From JAVBKX01 sp031553835 (GTDB taxonomy: Bacteria > Bacteroidota > Bacteroidia > Bacteroidales > Azobacteroidaceae), in the NCBI GenBank assembly GCA_031553835.1, contig JAVBKX010000016.1, forward strand, positions 124,001-188,000: a stretch of DNA of 64,000 nucleotides, read 5' to 3'. Each line of letters opens with the position of its first letter. Position 1 is the first letter of the stretch. A program made the translations under genes and the position numbers. Positions 38,064 to 47,507 of the stretch are shown in pieces. Below the pieces are notes generated by a model. The model worked only from the letters and a program-made list of their open reading frames with translations. It did not search any database and was not told the origin of the DNA.

Positions 38064-41000
38064 ATGCCAAAAAAGATATTTGTTCTCTTTTCCATTATAT
38101 TATTTTCTGTGCCAATTTATTCTCAATCGTCTCATTCTCTCATTACAGCGAATGGGACGGTTTGGAAAGTATTTCCAGTCGATCAGGTTACAGTACCTGT
38201 ACCGGATTTGTCTGTGCCTGGTTTTGATATGTCCGGGTGGATTTCGGCAACGGTTCCCGGAACATTCTTTGTGGACTATGTGAATGCAGGATTAGAAAAA
38301 GATCCTGATTTTGGTGACAATATTTATCAGGTTGATGAAGCAAAATATAACAAAGCCTTTTGGTACCGAACGGAATTCGAAATTCCTGCAGGTTTTAATC
38401 AAGGCAAACTTTGGTTGAATTTCAAAGGAGTCAATAAAGAAGGATTCTTTTTTTTGAATGGAGAAGAATTAGGGACTGTAAAAGGGTTTATGCTTCGTTC
38501 CAAATATGATGTTACCGATAAAATCAAAAACGGTAAAAACGTTTTATTAGTTAAAATCGATGTTCCGGATGTTAGGTTGAAGCGAGAACCTGCCTGGCAA
38601 TTAGATACTTGGGCTAATTTTGCCATGCCTTCCTTTATGGCCAGTGCTGGTTGGGATTGGATGCCTTATGTGCCTGGCTTAAATTGTGGCATTACAAACG
38701 ATGTATATCTGACTACCACCGGTTCGGTTGTATTGGAAGACGTCTGGATACGTTCCGATTTGCCGGATATCAATCAGGCTCATGTCAATATAGAGATGGT
38801 TGTTAAAAATACCGGGAACGAACCAATTAGCGGAACATTGAACGGTACTATTATGCCTGGAAATATCAGGATCTCAAAAACTGTTTCTATCGGAGCAAAT
38901 ATGTCTGAAACAGTCAGGATGAATAAAGACGAATTTAATCAATTGACAATTGATAATCCTCTATTGTGGTGGCCGAATGGATACGGAAAACCAAATCTTT
39001 ATGCTTGTAACCTGGAATTGGTAATAGATGATAAAATTTCAGATCGTCAGACGGTTTCCTTTGGAATTCGAAGATTTGATTGTAAGACAGAGAATGGCGC
39101 GTTTACTTTGTATGTGAACCATTCTAAAGTGTTGATGCGTGGAGGAAATTGGGGAATGACGGAATATTTGCAACGCAGCAGAGGAGAAGAATATGAAACC
39201 CGCATCAAGTTACATGCCGATATGAATTTCAATATGATCCGCTTATGGACAGGTTGTGTTACTGACGACGAATTCTATGACTACTGTGACCAATATGGGA
39301 TAATGGTTTGGGATGATTTTTGGTTTCATGGCAGCCTTTTTGCTCCAGATCAGGACATTTTTATGAGCAATGCTATTGATAAAATTAAACGCTTGCGCAA
39401 CCATGCCTGTATTGCTGTCTGGTGTGGATCCAATGAAGGTGTTCCCGGAGGGAAAAAAGGGGAAGGACTGGACTTGGCACTAAAGGAAGCCGTGAGAAAC
39501 TATGATGGGAACGACCGTCATTATCAAACATCTTCTAATGCTGGAGGTGGTTTGTCGGGCAGCGGTTGGTGGGTCAATCAACATCCCTCGACCTATTTTT
39601 CCGGACCGGGTAATGGAGGCGGAGACTGGAATGGAGCCGGAACATGGGCGCTTCGTACGGAAATCGGTACTGCGACTTTCACCACCTTTGAAAGTTTCCG
39701 TGAATTTATGCCACAAGATAGTTGGTGGCCGGCCGGAAACGAGATGTGGAATAAACATTATTTTGGTAATCAGGCTCAAACTGCCGGAACCGATACTTAC
39801 TTGAATACCGTGAATGAAAATTATGGAACGGCAAAAGAAATTGATGAATTTTGCGAGAAATCCCAATACCTTAACCTGGAAGTAATGAAAGCCATCTTTG
39901 AAGGATGGAGCGATAATATGTGGGATAATGCTACCGGAGTGCTGATTTGGATGAGCCAGTCGGCCTATCCTTCTTTTGTGTGGCAAACATATGATTACTA
40001 TTATGATGCGACAGGCGCTTATTGGGGAGCCAAAAAAGCCTGCGAACCCTTGCATATACAATGGAGTTATTCCGACAATTCTGTCAAAGTCATTAATACG
40101 ACCTTGAATGATTATTCCGACCTGAAAGCAAAAGCGACAGTATATAATCTGAAAGGCGAAGTGTATGAGCCTCTTGGTAAGGAAAAAAGAATTCAATCGT
40201 TATCCAATACCGCCACAGAAGCTTTTGTTTTGGCAGATGCTACAGAACAGAATTTGGCATTGAATAAACCGGTTATTGCATCTCCCAATGCCAATGATGG
40301 CGAAGGAATTCCTTCCCGGGCAGTCGATGGTAGTCTGTCAAGCCGCTGGGGTAGCGGATACCAGAATGACGCTTGGTTTTATGTCGATTTGGAAACTCCT
40401 GCCGAAATAAATAAAGTGAAGATTCATTGGGAAGGCGCCTACGGACGCAAGTTCATGATTCAGGTATCGGATGATGCTATTAATTGGACTACGGTTTTTA
40501 TTCAGGAAAATGGTAAAGGTGGCACGGAAGTTATCTCATTTGAACCGGTCAGCACTCGCTATGTGAAATTTCAAGGCATAGAGAGGGGAACCATGTGGGG
40601 TTATTCATTTTATGAATTCATAGTATATCCTGCTGCCGGAAATAGTGAACCGGGCAATAACGTCCAATTATCGGATGTCAATTTTATTCATTTGGAATTA
40701 AGTGATAATGCAGGAAATCTTGTCTCGGATAATTTCTATTGGAGAAATATGAATCAATACAATTACCAGGCATTGAATACGCTTCCTTTGGCAGATGTGA
40801 GTGTGGCAGAAACACAAAAAAGAGAGCATGGTAAATGCCACATTTCCTGTGTTGTAACCAATCATTCTTCCACTGTGGCTTTTGGGAATCGGTTGAATGT
40901 AATTAATAAAGAAACCGAAAAACGGATATTGCCTGTTTTTATGAACGACAATTATTTCACTTTAATGCCGAATGAAAGTAAGCATATTGAAATCGAATTC

Positions 41001-41333
41001 AAAGAATCGCTTGTAGGCAATGCTGATTTTGAAGTCGTACTAAAACAATATGGGGATTATGATTCAAGTCCCTTGTCATCTATAAAAGAGCCGGTTGATT
41101 CGTTTCCTGCGGAATCGCTGCAAATATATCCCAATCCGGTGTCTGAGGTTTTGAAATTAAATCTGTCTCATGGAACGCTACAAGAGGTGAAAATATACCA
41201 TGTATCCGGCAAGTTGGTTTATTCTGGCAATTCAGATTCCACCATCCCTGTTTCTCATTTCTCAAAAGGCGTTTATTTATTGCGAGCGATCATTGATAAT
41301 CAATCTTATTCAACTAAATTTGTGAAAAAATAG
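38064..41333 (+). CDS. GH2 beta-mannosidase / exo-glucosaminidase-like enzyme, T9SS-sorted
   Basis: 1089 residues, close paralogue of the enzyme at 6726. Signal peptide about 1-21. Sugar-binding domain, then TIM barrel with MIRLWTGCVTDDEFYDYCDQ, WCGSNE near 457 (presumed acid/base Glu) and LRTEIG near 531 (presumed nucleophile). A stretch beginning WMSQSAYPSFVWQTYDYYYD and running on to ACEPLHIQW is identical in both paralogues. F5/8C domain about 731-855, sorting domain about 1015-1089 (LQIYPNPVSEVLKLNL). The sorting tail predicts surface display, where the paralogue should stay periplasmic. The pair may act in sequence on the same bond outside and inside (inference). Confidence 0.87.
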   Translation: MPKKIFVLFSIILFSVPIYSQSSHSLITANGTVWKVFPVDQVTVPVPDLSVPGFDMSGWISATVPGTFFVDYVNAGLEKDPDFGDNIYQVDEAKYNKAFWYRTEFEIPAGFNQGKLWLNFKGVNKEGFFFLNGEELGTVKGFMLRSKYDVTDKIKNGKNVLLVKIDVPDVRLKREPAWQLDTWANFAMPSFMASAGWDWMPYVPGLNCGITNDVYLTTTGSVVLEDVWIRSDLPDINQAHVNIEMVVKNTGNEPISGTLNGTIMPGNIRISKTVSIGANMSETVRMNKDEFNQLTIDNPLLWWPNGYGKPNLYACNLELVIDDKISDRQTVSFGIRRFDCKTENGAFTLYVNHSKVLMRGGNWGMTEYLQRSRGEEYETRIKLHADMNFNMIRLWTGCVTDDEFYDYCDQYGIMVWDDFWFHGSLFAPDQDIFMSNAIDKIKRLRNHACIAVWCGSNEGVPGGKKGEGLDLALKEAVRNYDGNDRHYQTSSNAGGGLSGSGWWVNQHPSTYFSGPGNGGGDWNGAGTWALRTEIGTATFTTFESFREFMPQDSWWPAGNEMWNKHYFGNQAQTAGTDTYLNTVNENYGTAKEIDEFCEKSQYLNLEVMKAIFEGWSDNMWDNATGVLIWMSQSAYPSFVWQTYDYYYDATGAYWGAKKACEPLHIQWSYSDNSVKVINTTLNDYSDLKAKATVYNLKGEVYEPLGKEKRIQSLSNTATEAFVLADATEQNLALNKPVIASPNANDGEGIPSRAVDGSLSSRWGSGYQNDAWFYVDLETPAEINKVKIHWEGAYGRKFMIQVSDDAINWTTVFIQENGKGGTEVISFEPVSTRYVKFQGIERGTMWGYSFYEFIVYPAAGNSEPGNNVQLSDVNFIHLELSDNAGNLVSDNFYWRNMNQYNYQALNTLPLADVSVAETQKREHGKCHISCVVTNHSSTVAFGNRLNVINKETEKRILPVFMNDNYFTLMPNESKHIEIEFKESLVGNADFEVVLKQYGDYDSSPLSSIKEPVDSFPAESLQIYPNPVSEVLKLNLSHGTLQEVKIYHVSGKLVYSGNSDSTIPVSHFSKGVYLLRAIIDNQSYSTKFVKK

Positions 41334-41354
41334 TTTGATTTAATAATAAGGCAG

Positions 41355-42551
41355 ATGCGACTGATTAAATTCTTGCTGTGTAGCTTCATTTCGTTTCTAT
41401 TTTCTTCATATATCGCAGCGCATAATTTGAGTGAGACTGCGACCATATCTTTATTGACAGCATCACCCATGTCCGAAAATCTTGTATCTTCGTTTGGACA
41501 TACTGCATTAAGAGTTCATGATCCTGAGGCGGATATTGATCACGTTTTCAATTATGGAATGTTTGATCAATCGATATCCGGCTTTACAACATTAACCAGA
41601 GTATTTAGAGGTGTTTTACAATGTGAAATGTGGGTTGCTCCTTTCGATGATTTTTTGGATGCTACACAAAAAGAAAACAGGAGATTGATTGAACATGTAT
41701 TTAATTTATCACAGGAAGAAAAAAATTACATTTGGCATGGACTGATTAATAATGCAAAAGAAGAAAACAGAAAATATATATTTGATTTTTTCTTCCGGAA
41801 TTGTACTACTTTTCCGCGTGATTTAATAACAAATAATATCGGCAAAGAAATTGTTTTACCTGATTATTTAGGTCATCAAACTTATCGGCAGATCAATGCG
41901 CAATATGCATTATCCTATCCCTGGTTTAATTTTTTCTTAGACTTAATATCAGGCCGGAATGTAGATGCAGTAGCCCCTCTATTCAAGAGCCTTTATATTC
42001 CCCAGGAATTGGAAAAGGCCTGGAACCTCTCTTATGTTCTTGATAATAATGGTGAACGCAGGCCATTATTTGCAACATCTGAGGTTTTAATTCAAGGCGT
42101 TAATGCGGATGAAGAAAAGGACAATTGTTTTTTTACCCCCTTATTATGCAGCCTTATTCTGTTAGTGATCGTATTGATACTTTCTGTTATAGAATGGAAG
42201 AAAAATGCTTCTTACAAATGGTTGGACTTTATTTTGTTTGGTACTGCCGGATTATTTGGAATCGCATTTTACATTTTTAAATTGGGATTAGCGCATTGGT
42301 ATCTTTTGATGGATTGGATGTTATTGTGGATTCAACCCTTCCACTTATTGGTAGTTGTGTTTATGTTGGTAAGACCTCAAGGAAAGGTTATTGTAGTATA
42401 TCATATTATAAATGTAGTGCTATTGACTTTTTTGATGACCGGTGCGTTTTTCCTTACTCAGTATTATAATGCTGCATTTATTCCATTGATGGCTTGTTTA
42501 TGGGTACGTTCTATATTATTTGAATGTTCTATTACAAAAAAACTGCGCTGA
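41355..42551 (+). CDS. DUF4105 / Lnb-N-like membrane protein
   Basis: 398 residues. A signal-like N-terminus is followed by a periplasmic domain (about 30-200) with SSFGHTALRVHDPEADIDHV near 44, FNYGMFD and a Cys-containing FFFRNCTTFPRDLI near 150: the His and Cys pattern of the DUF4105 (Lnb N-terminal) family, a papain-like fold linked to lipoprotein acyl transfer. The C-terminal part has about five transmembrane helices (from residue 258). It follows GH2 by 21 bases, so it may be co-transcribed, though it is more likely a housekeeping envelope gene. Catalytic role is inferred from family resemblance only. Confidence 0.7.
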   Translation: MRLIKFLLCSFISFLFSSYIAAHNLSETATISLLTASPMSENLVSSFGHTALRVHDPEADIDHVFNYGMFDQSISGFTTLTRVFRGVLQCEMWVAPFDDFLDATQKENRRLIEHVFNLSQEEKNYIWHGLINNAKEENRKYIFDFFFRNCTTFPRDLITNNIGKEIVLPDYLGHQTYRQINAQYALSYPWFNFFLDLISGRNVDAVAPLFKSLYIPQELEKAWNLSYVLDNNGERRPLFATSEVLIQGVNADEEKDNCFFTPLLCSLILLVIVLILSVIEWKKNASYKWLDFILFGTAGLFGIAFYIFKLGLAHWYLLMDWMLLWIQPFHLLVVVFMLVRPQGKVIVVYHIINVVLLTFLMTGAFFLTQYYNAAFIPLMACLWVRSILFECSITKKLR

Positions 42552-42574
42552 AATTACTTCAACGCAGTTTCTTA
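42536..42574. terminator. Bidirectional terminator between DUF4105 gene and rpsA
   Basis: Perfect 8-bp stem AAACTGCG/CGCAGTTT with further GAA/TTC pairing inside, flanked by an A run and a T-rich end. The two genes converge here; the stem overlaps the end of the upstream gene. Confidence 0.75.
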
Positions 42575-42592
42575 ATTTAACAACAACTGATT

Positions 42593-44413
42593 TTATTTTC
42601 CTTCCAGCTTATCTTTTAAAGCGGCCAGTTCTTCAATGTCTCCCAAGGTGGTTTTTTCCATTGTTTGGGTAATAGTTTGAGTTTCTGAAGCTGCTTTTTT
42701 CGATTTTTTAGCTTTCTTTTCTCCTCCTTCGGCGGTAGCATTAGCTGCAGCTTCTTTTTTAGCTTCAGCGCGTTGCTCATCTTCAAAGATACGACTGTGA
42801 GAAAGAATGATGCGTTTAGAATCTTTGTTGAATTCGATTACTTTGAACATCATTTTTTCATCCAGTTGAGCAGCAGAACCGTCTTCTTTTACCAAATGTT
42901 TCGGAGTGGCGAATCCTTCTACGCCGTAAGGCAAAGAAATGACAGCGCCTTTATCCAGCAATTCGATAATGGTGCCTTCGTGGATGGAACCAACAGTGAA
43001 AATCGTTTCGAAAACATCCCATGGATTTTCTTCCAATTGTTTGTGTCCCAAACTTAAACGGCGGTTGTCTTTGTCGATTTCCAATACTTTGACTTCGATG
43101 TCGGCGCCGATGGAAGTAAATTCGCTTGGGTGTTTGATTTTTTTCGTCCAGGAAAGATCGGAAATGTGAATCAAACCTTCAACTCCTTCTTCTATTTCAA
43201 CAAATACTCCGAAATTGGTGAAGTTGCGTACTTTAGCAGTGTGTTGACTGCCGATGGCATATTTGGTTTCTACATTTTCCCATGGATCTGCTTTCAATTG
43301 TTTGATACCCAATGACATTTTACGTTCGTCACGGTCGAGTGTCAATACAACAGCTTCCACTTCGTCGCCTACTTTCATAAAGTCCTGAGCGCTTCTCAAA
43401 TGTTGCGTCCAGCTCATTTCCGATACGTGGATCAATCCTTCTACGCCCGCAGCGATTTCGATGAATGCACCATAATCGGCCATTACTACTACTTTTCCTT
43501 TTACTTTGTCGCCTACTTTCAAATTCGGATCCAAAGCGTCCCATGGATGAGGAGTCAATTGTTTCAAACCAAGGGCAATCCGTTTCTTTTCATCATCGAA
43601 ATCAAGGATAACCACATTGATTTTTTCGTCTAATTTTACGACTTCTTCCGGATGAGTAACACGTCCCCAGGAAAGGTCTGTGATGTGAATCAAACCATCT
43701 ACGCCACCCAGGTCGATGAATACACCGTAAGAAGTAATGTTTTTGACCACACCTTCGAGTACTTGTCCTTTTTCCAGTTTGGAGATGATATCTTTCTTTT
43801 GTTGTTCGAGTTCTGCTTCGATCAGTGCTTTGTGAGAAACAACAACGTTTTTGAATTCCTGGTTGATTTTCACCACTTTGAATTCCATTGTTTTGTCAAC
43901 AAATACATCGTAGTCGCGAATCGGTTTCACGTCGATTTGAGAACCGGGCAGGAAGGCTTCGATACCGAATACATCGACAATCATACCGCCTTTTGTACGG
44001 CATTTAACGTAACCTTTTACGATTTCATCTTTTTCAAGCGCTTCGTTTACACGATCCCAGGAACGGGTAGCGCGTGCTTTTTTGTGCGAAAGGATCAATT
44101 GTCCTTTTTTATCTTCTTGGCTTTCGATATAAACTTCCACTTCATCTCCTACTTTTAAGTCAGGGTTGTAGCGGAATTCGTTCATAGAAACCACACCATC
44201 GGATTTATAACCGATGTTTACAACGACCTCGCGTTTGTTTAGTGCGGTAACACGTCCCATTACCACTTCGCTGTCGTTGATTTTGTTTAATGTTTGTTCG
44301 TAAGTCCTGGCAAGATCTTCTTTGCTCATGTTGCCATAAGACTCACCTTTTTCGTAAGCATCCCAGTCAAAACCGGCAGATGCGGGCGCTGTTGTTTTAA
44401 GTTCTTCACTCAT
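42593..44413 (-). CDS. rpsA: 30S ribosomal protein S1
   Basis: RNA-binding protein of the small ribosomal subunit that helps mRNA enter the ribosome, important where Shine-Dalgarno sequences are rare, as here. 606 residues with six S1 repeats; several carry the typical GVFVEIEEGVEGLIHISDLS and VGDEVEAVVL patterns. The C-terminal tail is rich in A, K and E, as is common in Bacteroidota S1. The ATG at 44413 follows a housekeeping promoter box by 61 bases. A stable core gene; it separates two glycan-use blocks and shows no anomalies. Confidence 0.97.
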   Translation of the reverse strand: MSEELKTTAPASAGFDWDAYEKGESYGNMSKEDLARTYEQTLNKINDSEVVMGRVTALNKREVVVNIGYKSDGVVSMNEFRYNPDLKVGDEVEVYIESQEDKKGQLILSHKKARATRSWDRVNEALEKDEIVKGYVKCRTKGGMIVDVFGIEAFLPGSQIDVKPIRDYDVFVDKTMEFKVVKINQEFKNVVVSHKALIEAELEQQKKDIISKLEKGQVLEGVVKNITSYGVFIDLGGVDGLIHITDLSWGRVTHPEEVVKLDEKINVVILDFDDEKKRIALGLKQLTPHPWDALDPNLKVGDKVKGKVVVMADYGAFIEIAAGVEGLIHVSEMSWTQHLRSAQDFMKVGDEVEAVVLTLDRDERKMSLGIKQLKADPWENVETKYAIGSQHTAKVRNFTNFGVFVEIEEGVEGLIHISDLSWTKKIKHPSEFTSIGADIEVKVLEIDKDNRRLSLGHKQLEENPWDVFETIFTVGSIHEGTIIELLDKGAVISLPYGVEGFATPKHLVKEDGSAAQLDEKMMFKVIEFNKDSKRIILSHSRIFEDEQRAEAKKEAAANATAEGGEKKAKKSKKAASETQTITQTMEKTTLGDIEELAALKDKLEGK

Positions 44414-44474
44414 GTTTGTTAATCAATCGTGTTAATTAATAAGTTAGACATTATGTTGTTAATAAAAACGGGTG

Positions 44475-44482
44475 CAAAGGTA
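44475..44482 (-). promoter_or_regulatory. Housekeeping -7 box of rpsA
   Basis: TACCTTTG on the minus strand, fitting TAnnTTTG, 61 bases before the start codon. Confidence 0.7.
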
Positions 44483-44690
44483 TAAGAAATAACTCAGAAC
44501 TAAAAATAAATGACTGAAAATTACAGGGAAAACACATCTATATTAGCTTTTAAACAATAAATTTTCTTACACATCGTTTTAGAAATAAAATGAGCTTATG
44601 AATCATCCCATTGGCGATTTTAGTCAACCGGTTTGATTTTATCACGGCCGGCCGGAAGTTATTTAAAAAGTTTCTAAACAGTTTTTCCGC

Positions 44691-44719
44691 TTGTATATGA
44701 TACAAATGTTGTACTTTTG
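44691..44719 (+). promoter_or_regulatory. Housekeeping promoter of GH29 gene
   Basis: TTG at 44691-44693, 18 bases, TACTTTTG at 44712-44719. This is the primary-sigma type, not the ECF type, so GH29 seems to be outside the ECF regulon. Confidence 0.65.
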
Positions 44720-44758
44720 TAAATACTTATTTATAAGCTCGATTAAAATAAATATTGT

Positions 44759-46825
44759 ATGAAAGTTACGACTTATGTTTTTGTACTTCTTTTGTTGAAA
44801 AATCTATTTTTTACTTTTCAATCCCATGCGACAATAAATAATTCCGGTCAACAGACAGCGATTGTCCGTATAGACAAGGGTCAACGTATGCAATGGTGGA
44901 GAGAAGCTCGTTTCGGCATGTTTATTCATTGGGGTGTTTATGCCGTATATGGAAATGTTTATCATGGACAGGATATTACCGGAGAAACGGTTTCGTATGA
45001 AATGCCTAACAGTGGTTATCCTTCGGAATGGATCATGAGTTTTGCCAAAATACCGAGAGAGGAATATAAGAAAGCGGCAGATTGGTTTGATGCTAAAGAT
45101 TATAATCCTAAAGAATGGGTGGATATGGCCAAAAATGCCGGGATGAAATATATTGTTATTACCACTAAACATCACGATGGTTTTTGCTTATTTGAAACGA
45201 AAGTTACCGATTGGAACTCTACCGATGCTTCTGCGGCAAAAAAGGATTTAATTAAAGAATTGGTTGCCGAGGCTAAAAAGGCCGGATTGAAAGTCGGATT
45301 CTATTATTCCCAAAACAGGGATTGGATGCAAGAAGGGGGCATGGGACCCGTGCCCGAATTAAACAACGAACTGTATCCCATTGATCAAGTCAAACGATAT
45401 GTCAATTCCATCGTTATTCCTCATATCCAGGAATTAACTGCGAAGTATGATTTCGATATATTTTGGTTTGACAGCCACTATGTCAGTAATACAAACATGT
45501 CAATCAGTCAAGATATATTTCAAGCACTATTATCCTCTAAAGTCGGAGACAAAATTATCATCAATGACCGCCTGGTTCTTAATTTTCCGGAATCAGATTT
45601 TATTACTCCGGAAACAGATACTCCAAATATCCCGTATAACGGATATTCCGATGGCACCGATTGGGAAGCCTGCGCTTCATTGAGTACATCGTGGGGATAT
45701 GAGTATCCGACTGCATGGAGGACTTCACTATACACCGTAGGCCGACTACTTGAAATTGCAAGTAAAGGAGGAAATTTTCTGCTGAATGTGGGTCCCGACA
45801 AACACGGTGTAATTCCGGAGCCTGCAGTTAATGTATTAAAAGAAGTCGGAGAATGGATGGCGAAATATAAAGAAACTATTTATGGAACTGTAAAAAATGA
45901 CTTATTGAATCCTTTTGAATACGGATATGTTACTCAAAAAAACAATCTCGACGGCAAATTTCATTGGTATCTTCATATATCCCAAAAATACTGGGATGAT
46001 GGGGTCGTGTATTTGGATGGAGTAACCGAATTACCCCAATCATGTGTTTTATTTGATAATAAGGAAGAAATAATAGTCAAAAAAACAGCTTCGGGTTTAG
46101 CTCTTTACTTGCCAGAGAATATATCTCCGGATCCTTATTATACGACGATTGATTTGTCATTTGCTAAACAACCTGAACAAGAGCGTGTTTCCGCCTTGCG
46201 AGAAGGTGCTGTTCATTTAACGCCTTTTCAGGCAAAAACAACATCTATGTTGAAAAAAGATGAGATTCCATACGCAATAATCGGTTGGACACGCGAAGAT
46301 TGCAAGGTTGATTTTCAAGTTTATCTGACTCCCGGCGTTTATTCTATTCAAACCGAATATTCCGCTTATGACGACGGTGAAATTTATTTTAAGATAAACA
46401 ATAAAGTTTATACGGGAAGTTATTTGAAAACGGCAAGAAATATGAAAACTTACATCATGCAGGACTATCCGGATATTCAAATACATATAACCAAAGAAGG
46501 TGTATATAACCTGAACATCACCCGAAAGGTGGTATCCGGATTTTATAATATAATTAACTTAAGAAATGTTATTCTCAAGTTAATTAGTACGATAGGTACC
46601 AACTCTATTCAGAACTTTCCTTTTGTAATATATCCCAATCCAGTTGTTGACGGATGGTTTAGGATCGATTCGGAAGAAAAAACAATTGAAATATATGACT
46701 TGTACGGACGTCTTAGGCATTCGTTTGAAGGGGGAATACAAAAAATGGTTGATGTGTCTTTCTTATGCCCCGGTGTATATGTTATAAAGTCAGGCAAACA
46801 TGTTCAACAAATTATTGTTAGATAA
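44759..46825 (+). CDS. GH29 alpha-L-fucosidase with T9SS sorting domain
   Basis: Retaining alpha-L-fucosidase removing fucose from glycan ends, 688 residues, signal peptide about 1-24. Barrel motifs: ARFGMFIHWGVYAVYG near 50, YIVITTKHHDGFCLFETKVT near 135, GFYYSQNRDW near 180 and IFWFDSHY near 235, whose Asp is the family nucleophile. GGNFLLNVGPDKHGVIPE near 340 closes the barrel. A C-terminal beta domain and a T9SS sorting domain (about 620-688, FVIYPNPVVDGWFRID) follow, predicting surface location. It has its own housekeeping promoter. Fucose is a common core or cap residue on N-glycans and mucins, in line with the GH92 genes. Confidence 0.93.
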   Translation: MKVTTYVFVLLLLKNLFFTFQSHATINNSGQQTAIVRIDKGQRMQWWREARFGMFIHWGVYAVYGNVYHGQDITGETVSYEMPNSGYPSEWIMSFAKIPREEYKKAADWFDAKDYNPKEWVDMAKNAGMKYIVITTKHHDGFCLFETKVTDWNSTDASAAKKDLIKELVAEAKKAGLKVGFYYSQNRDWMQEGGMGPVPELNNELYPIDQVKRYVNSIVIPHIQELTAKYDFDIFWFDSHYVSNTNMSISQDIFQALLSSKVGDKIIINDRLVLNFPESDFITPETDTPNIPYNGYSDGTDWEACASLSTSWGYEYPTAWRTSLYTVGRLLEIASKGGNFLLNVGPDKHGVIPEPAVNVLKEVGEWMAKYKETIYGTVKNDLLNPFEYGYVTQKNNLDGKFHWYLHISQKYWDDGVVYLDGVTELPQSCVLFDNKEEIIVKKTASGLALYLPENISPDPYYTTIDLSFAKQPEQERVSALREGAVHLTPFQAKTTSMLKKDEIPYAIIGWTREDCKVDFQVYLTPGVYSIQTEYSAYDDGEIYFKINNKVYTGSYLKTARNMKTYIMQDYPDIQIHITKEGVYNLNITRKVVSGFYNIINLRNVILKLISTIGTNSIQNFPFVIYPNPVVDGWFRIDSEEKTIEIYDLYGRLRHSFEGGIQKMVDVSFLCPGVYVIKSGKHVQQIIVR

Positions 46826-46846
46826 GCCAATTTATGTTTACCTTTG
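46815..46846 (+). promoter_or_regulatory. Housekeeping promoter of 46899 gene
   Basis: TTG at 46815-46817, 21 bases, TACCTTTG at 46839-46846, partly inside the end of the GH29 gene. It is 52 bases before the ATG at 46899. Confidence 0.5.
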
Positions 46847-46898
46847 TTTGGGTGTAGCTGTAGATAAGTCAAGGTATTATTTTTCACTTTATTATAGT

Positions 46899-47507
46899 AT
46901 GTCGATTAAACATTGTGTCGTTGTAACTGCTTTATTGATTGGGATGTGGAATACCCATGCTCAAACGACCATCAAAATAGCATTCGAACAGCCTGCACTG
47001 TTTCAGGTAAGTCCAAAATCCGTTTTAGTGAATCTGCAAGGAAATCCCTTGATGGAGTTAGGATCTGATATCACAGTATCGGGCGGTAGTAGTCCATATT
47101 CTTATGTATGGAAAACCGGGGATCAGGAATTGTCGGAATCCCCGATTCTTCAGGTGAGCGCTTCCGGAGTTTATATCCTTGAAGTAAGCGATAAGAATGA
47201 TTGTGTGTGTACGGCGCAGTATAATGTTTCGGAAGGATCTCCTGTTCAATCTGTTGAAGCTGATTTATTGGCTCTTTATCCGAATCCTACCCCTGGAATC
47301 GTTTATTTGGCATCATCCCAAATGGAAGCAATCCGGAATTTGTCTGTTATTTCTGCCAATGGAGAAGTATATCCCTGCGAGAAAAAAGTAACGGGTAATC
47401 CGCTCCAATGCGAAATAGACATGAAGCACTTGCCGGATGGAATGTATTATCTTGTTATTCAGTTTGATAACCGTATAATTACTAAACCTGTTGTATTAAA
47501 AAAATGA
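46899..47507 (+). CDS. T9SS cargo protein with SprB-like PKD module
   Basis: 202 residues from ATG 46899, which gives a good signal peptide (ending NTHAQ); the open frame extending back to 46800 overlaps GH29 and crosses the promoter. Residues about 60-115 resemble the SprB/PKD-type repeat (VSGGSSPYSYVWKTGDQELS, then ILEVSDKNDC). The sorting domain spans about 125-202 (LALYPNPTPGIVYLAS). The TGA stop overlaps the next ATG (ATGA), so translation is probably coupled. Likely a short surface protein; possibly a separately made anchor or adaptor for the following sialidase-like protein, which itself lacks a sorting domain (inference). Confidence 0.7.
   Translation: MSIKHCVVVTALLIGMWNTHAQTTIKIAFEQPALFQVSPKSVLVNLQGNPLMELGSDITVSGGSSPYSYVWKTGDQELSESPILQVSASGVYILEVSDKNDCVCTAQYNVSEGSPVQSVEADLLALYPNPTPGIVYLASSQMEAIRNLSVISANGEVYPCEKKVTGNPLQCEIDMKHLPDGMYYLVIQFDNRIITKPVVLKK

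Larger units (their letters stand above)
44414..44758. other. Divergent intergenic region, rpsA / GH29
   Basis: 345 bases holding a TAnnTTTG box for rpsA near one end (44475-44482) and a -33/-7 pair for GH29 near the other (44691-44719). The middle has only AT-rich DNA and a GC-rich CCGGCCGG palindrome near 44650. No RNA gene or ORF is apparent. Confidence 0.6.

Noticed and set aside
39480..40196. Minus-strand open frame inside GH2 (238 codons)
   Set aside because: It is antisense to conserved active-site codons of GH2; composition and the lack of any motif mark it as a shadow.
44620..44680. GC-rich CCGGCCGG palindrome as operator
   Set aside because: It is a single short palindrome with no second copy near GH29 or elsewhere in the window; not enough to call.
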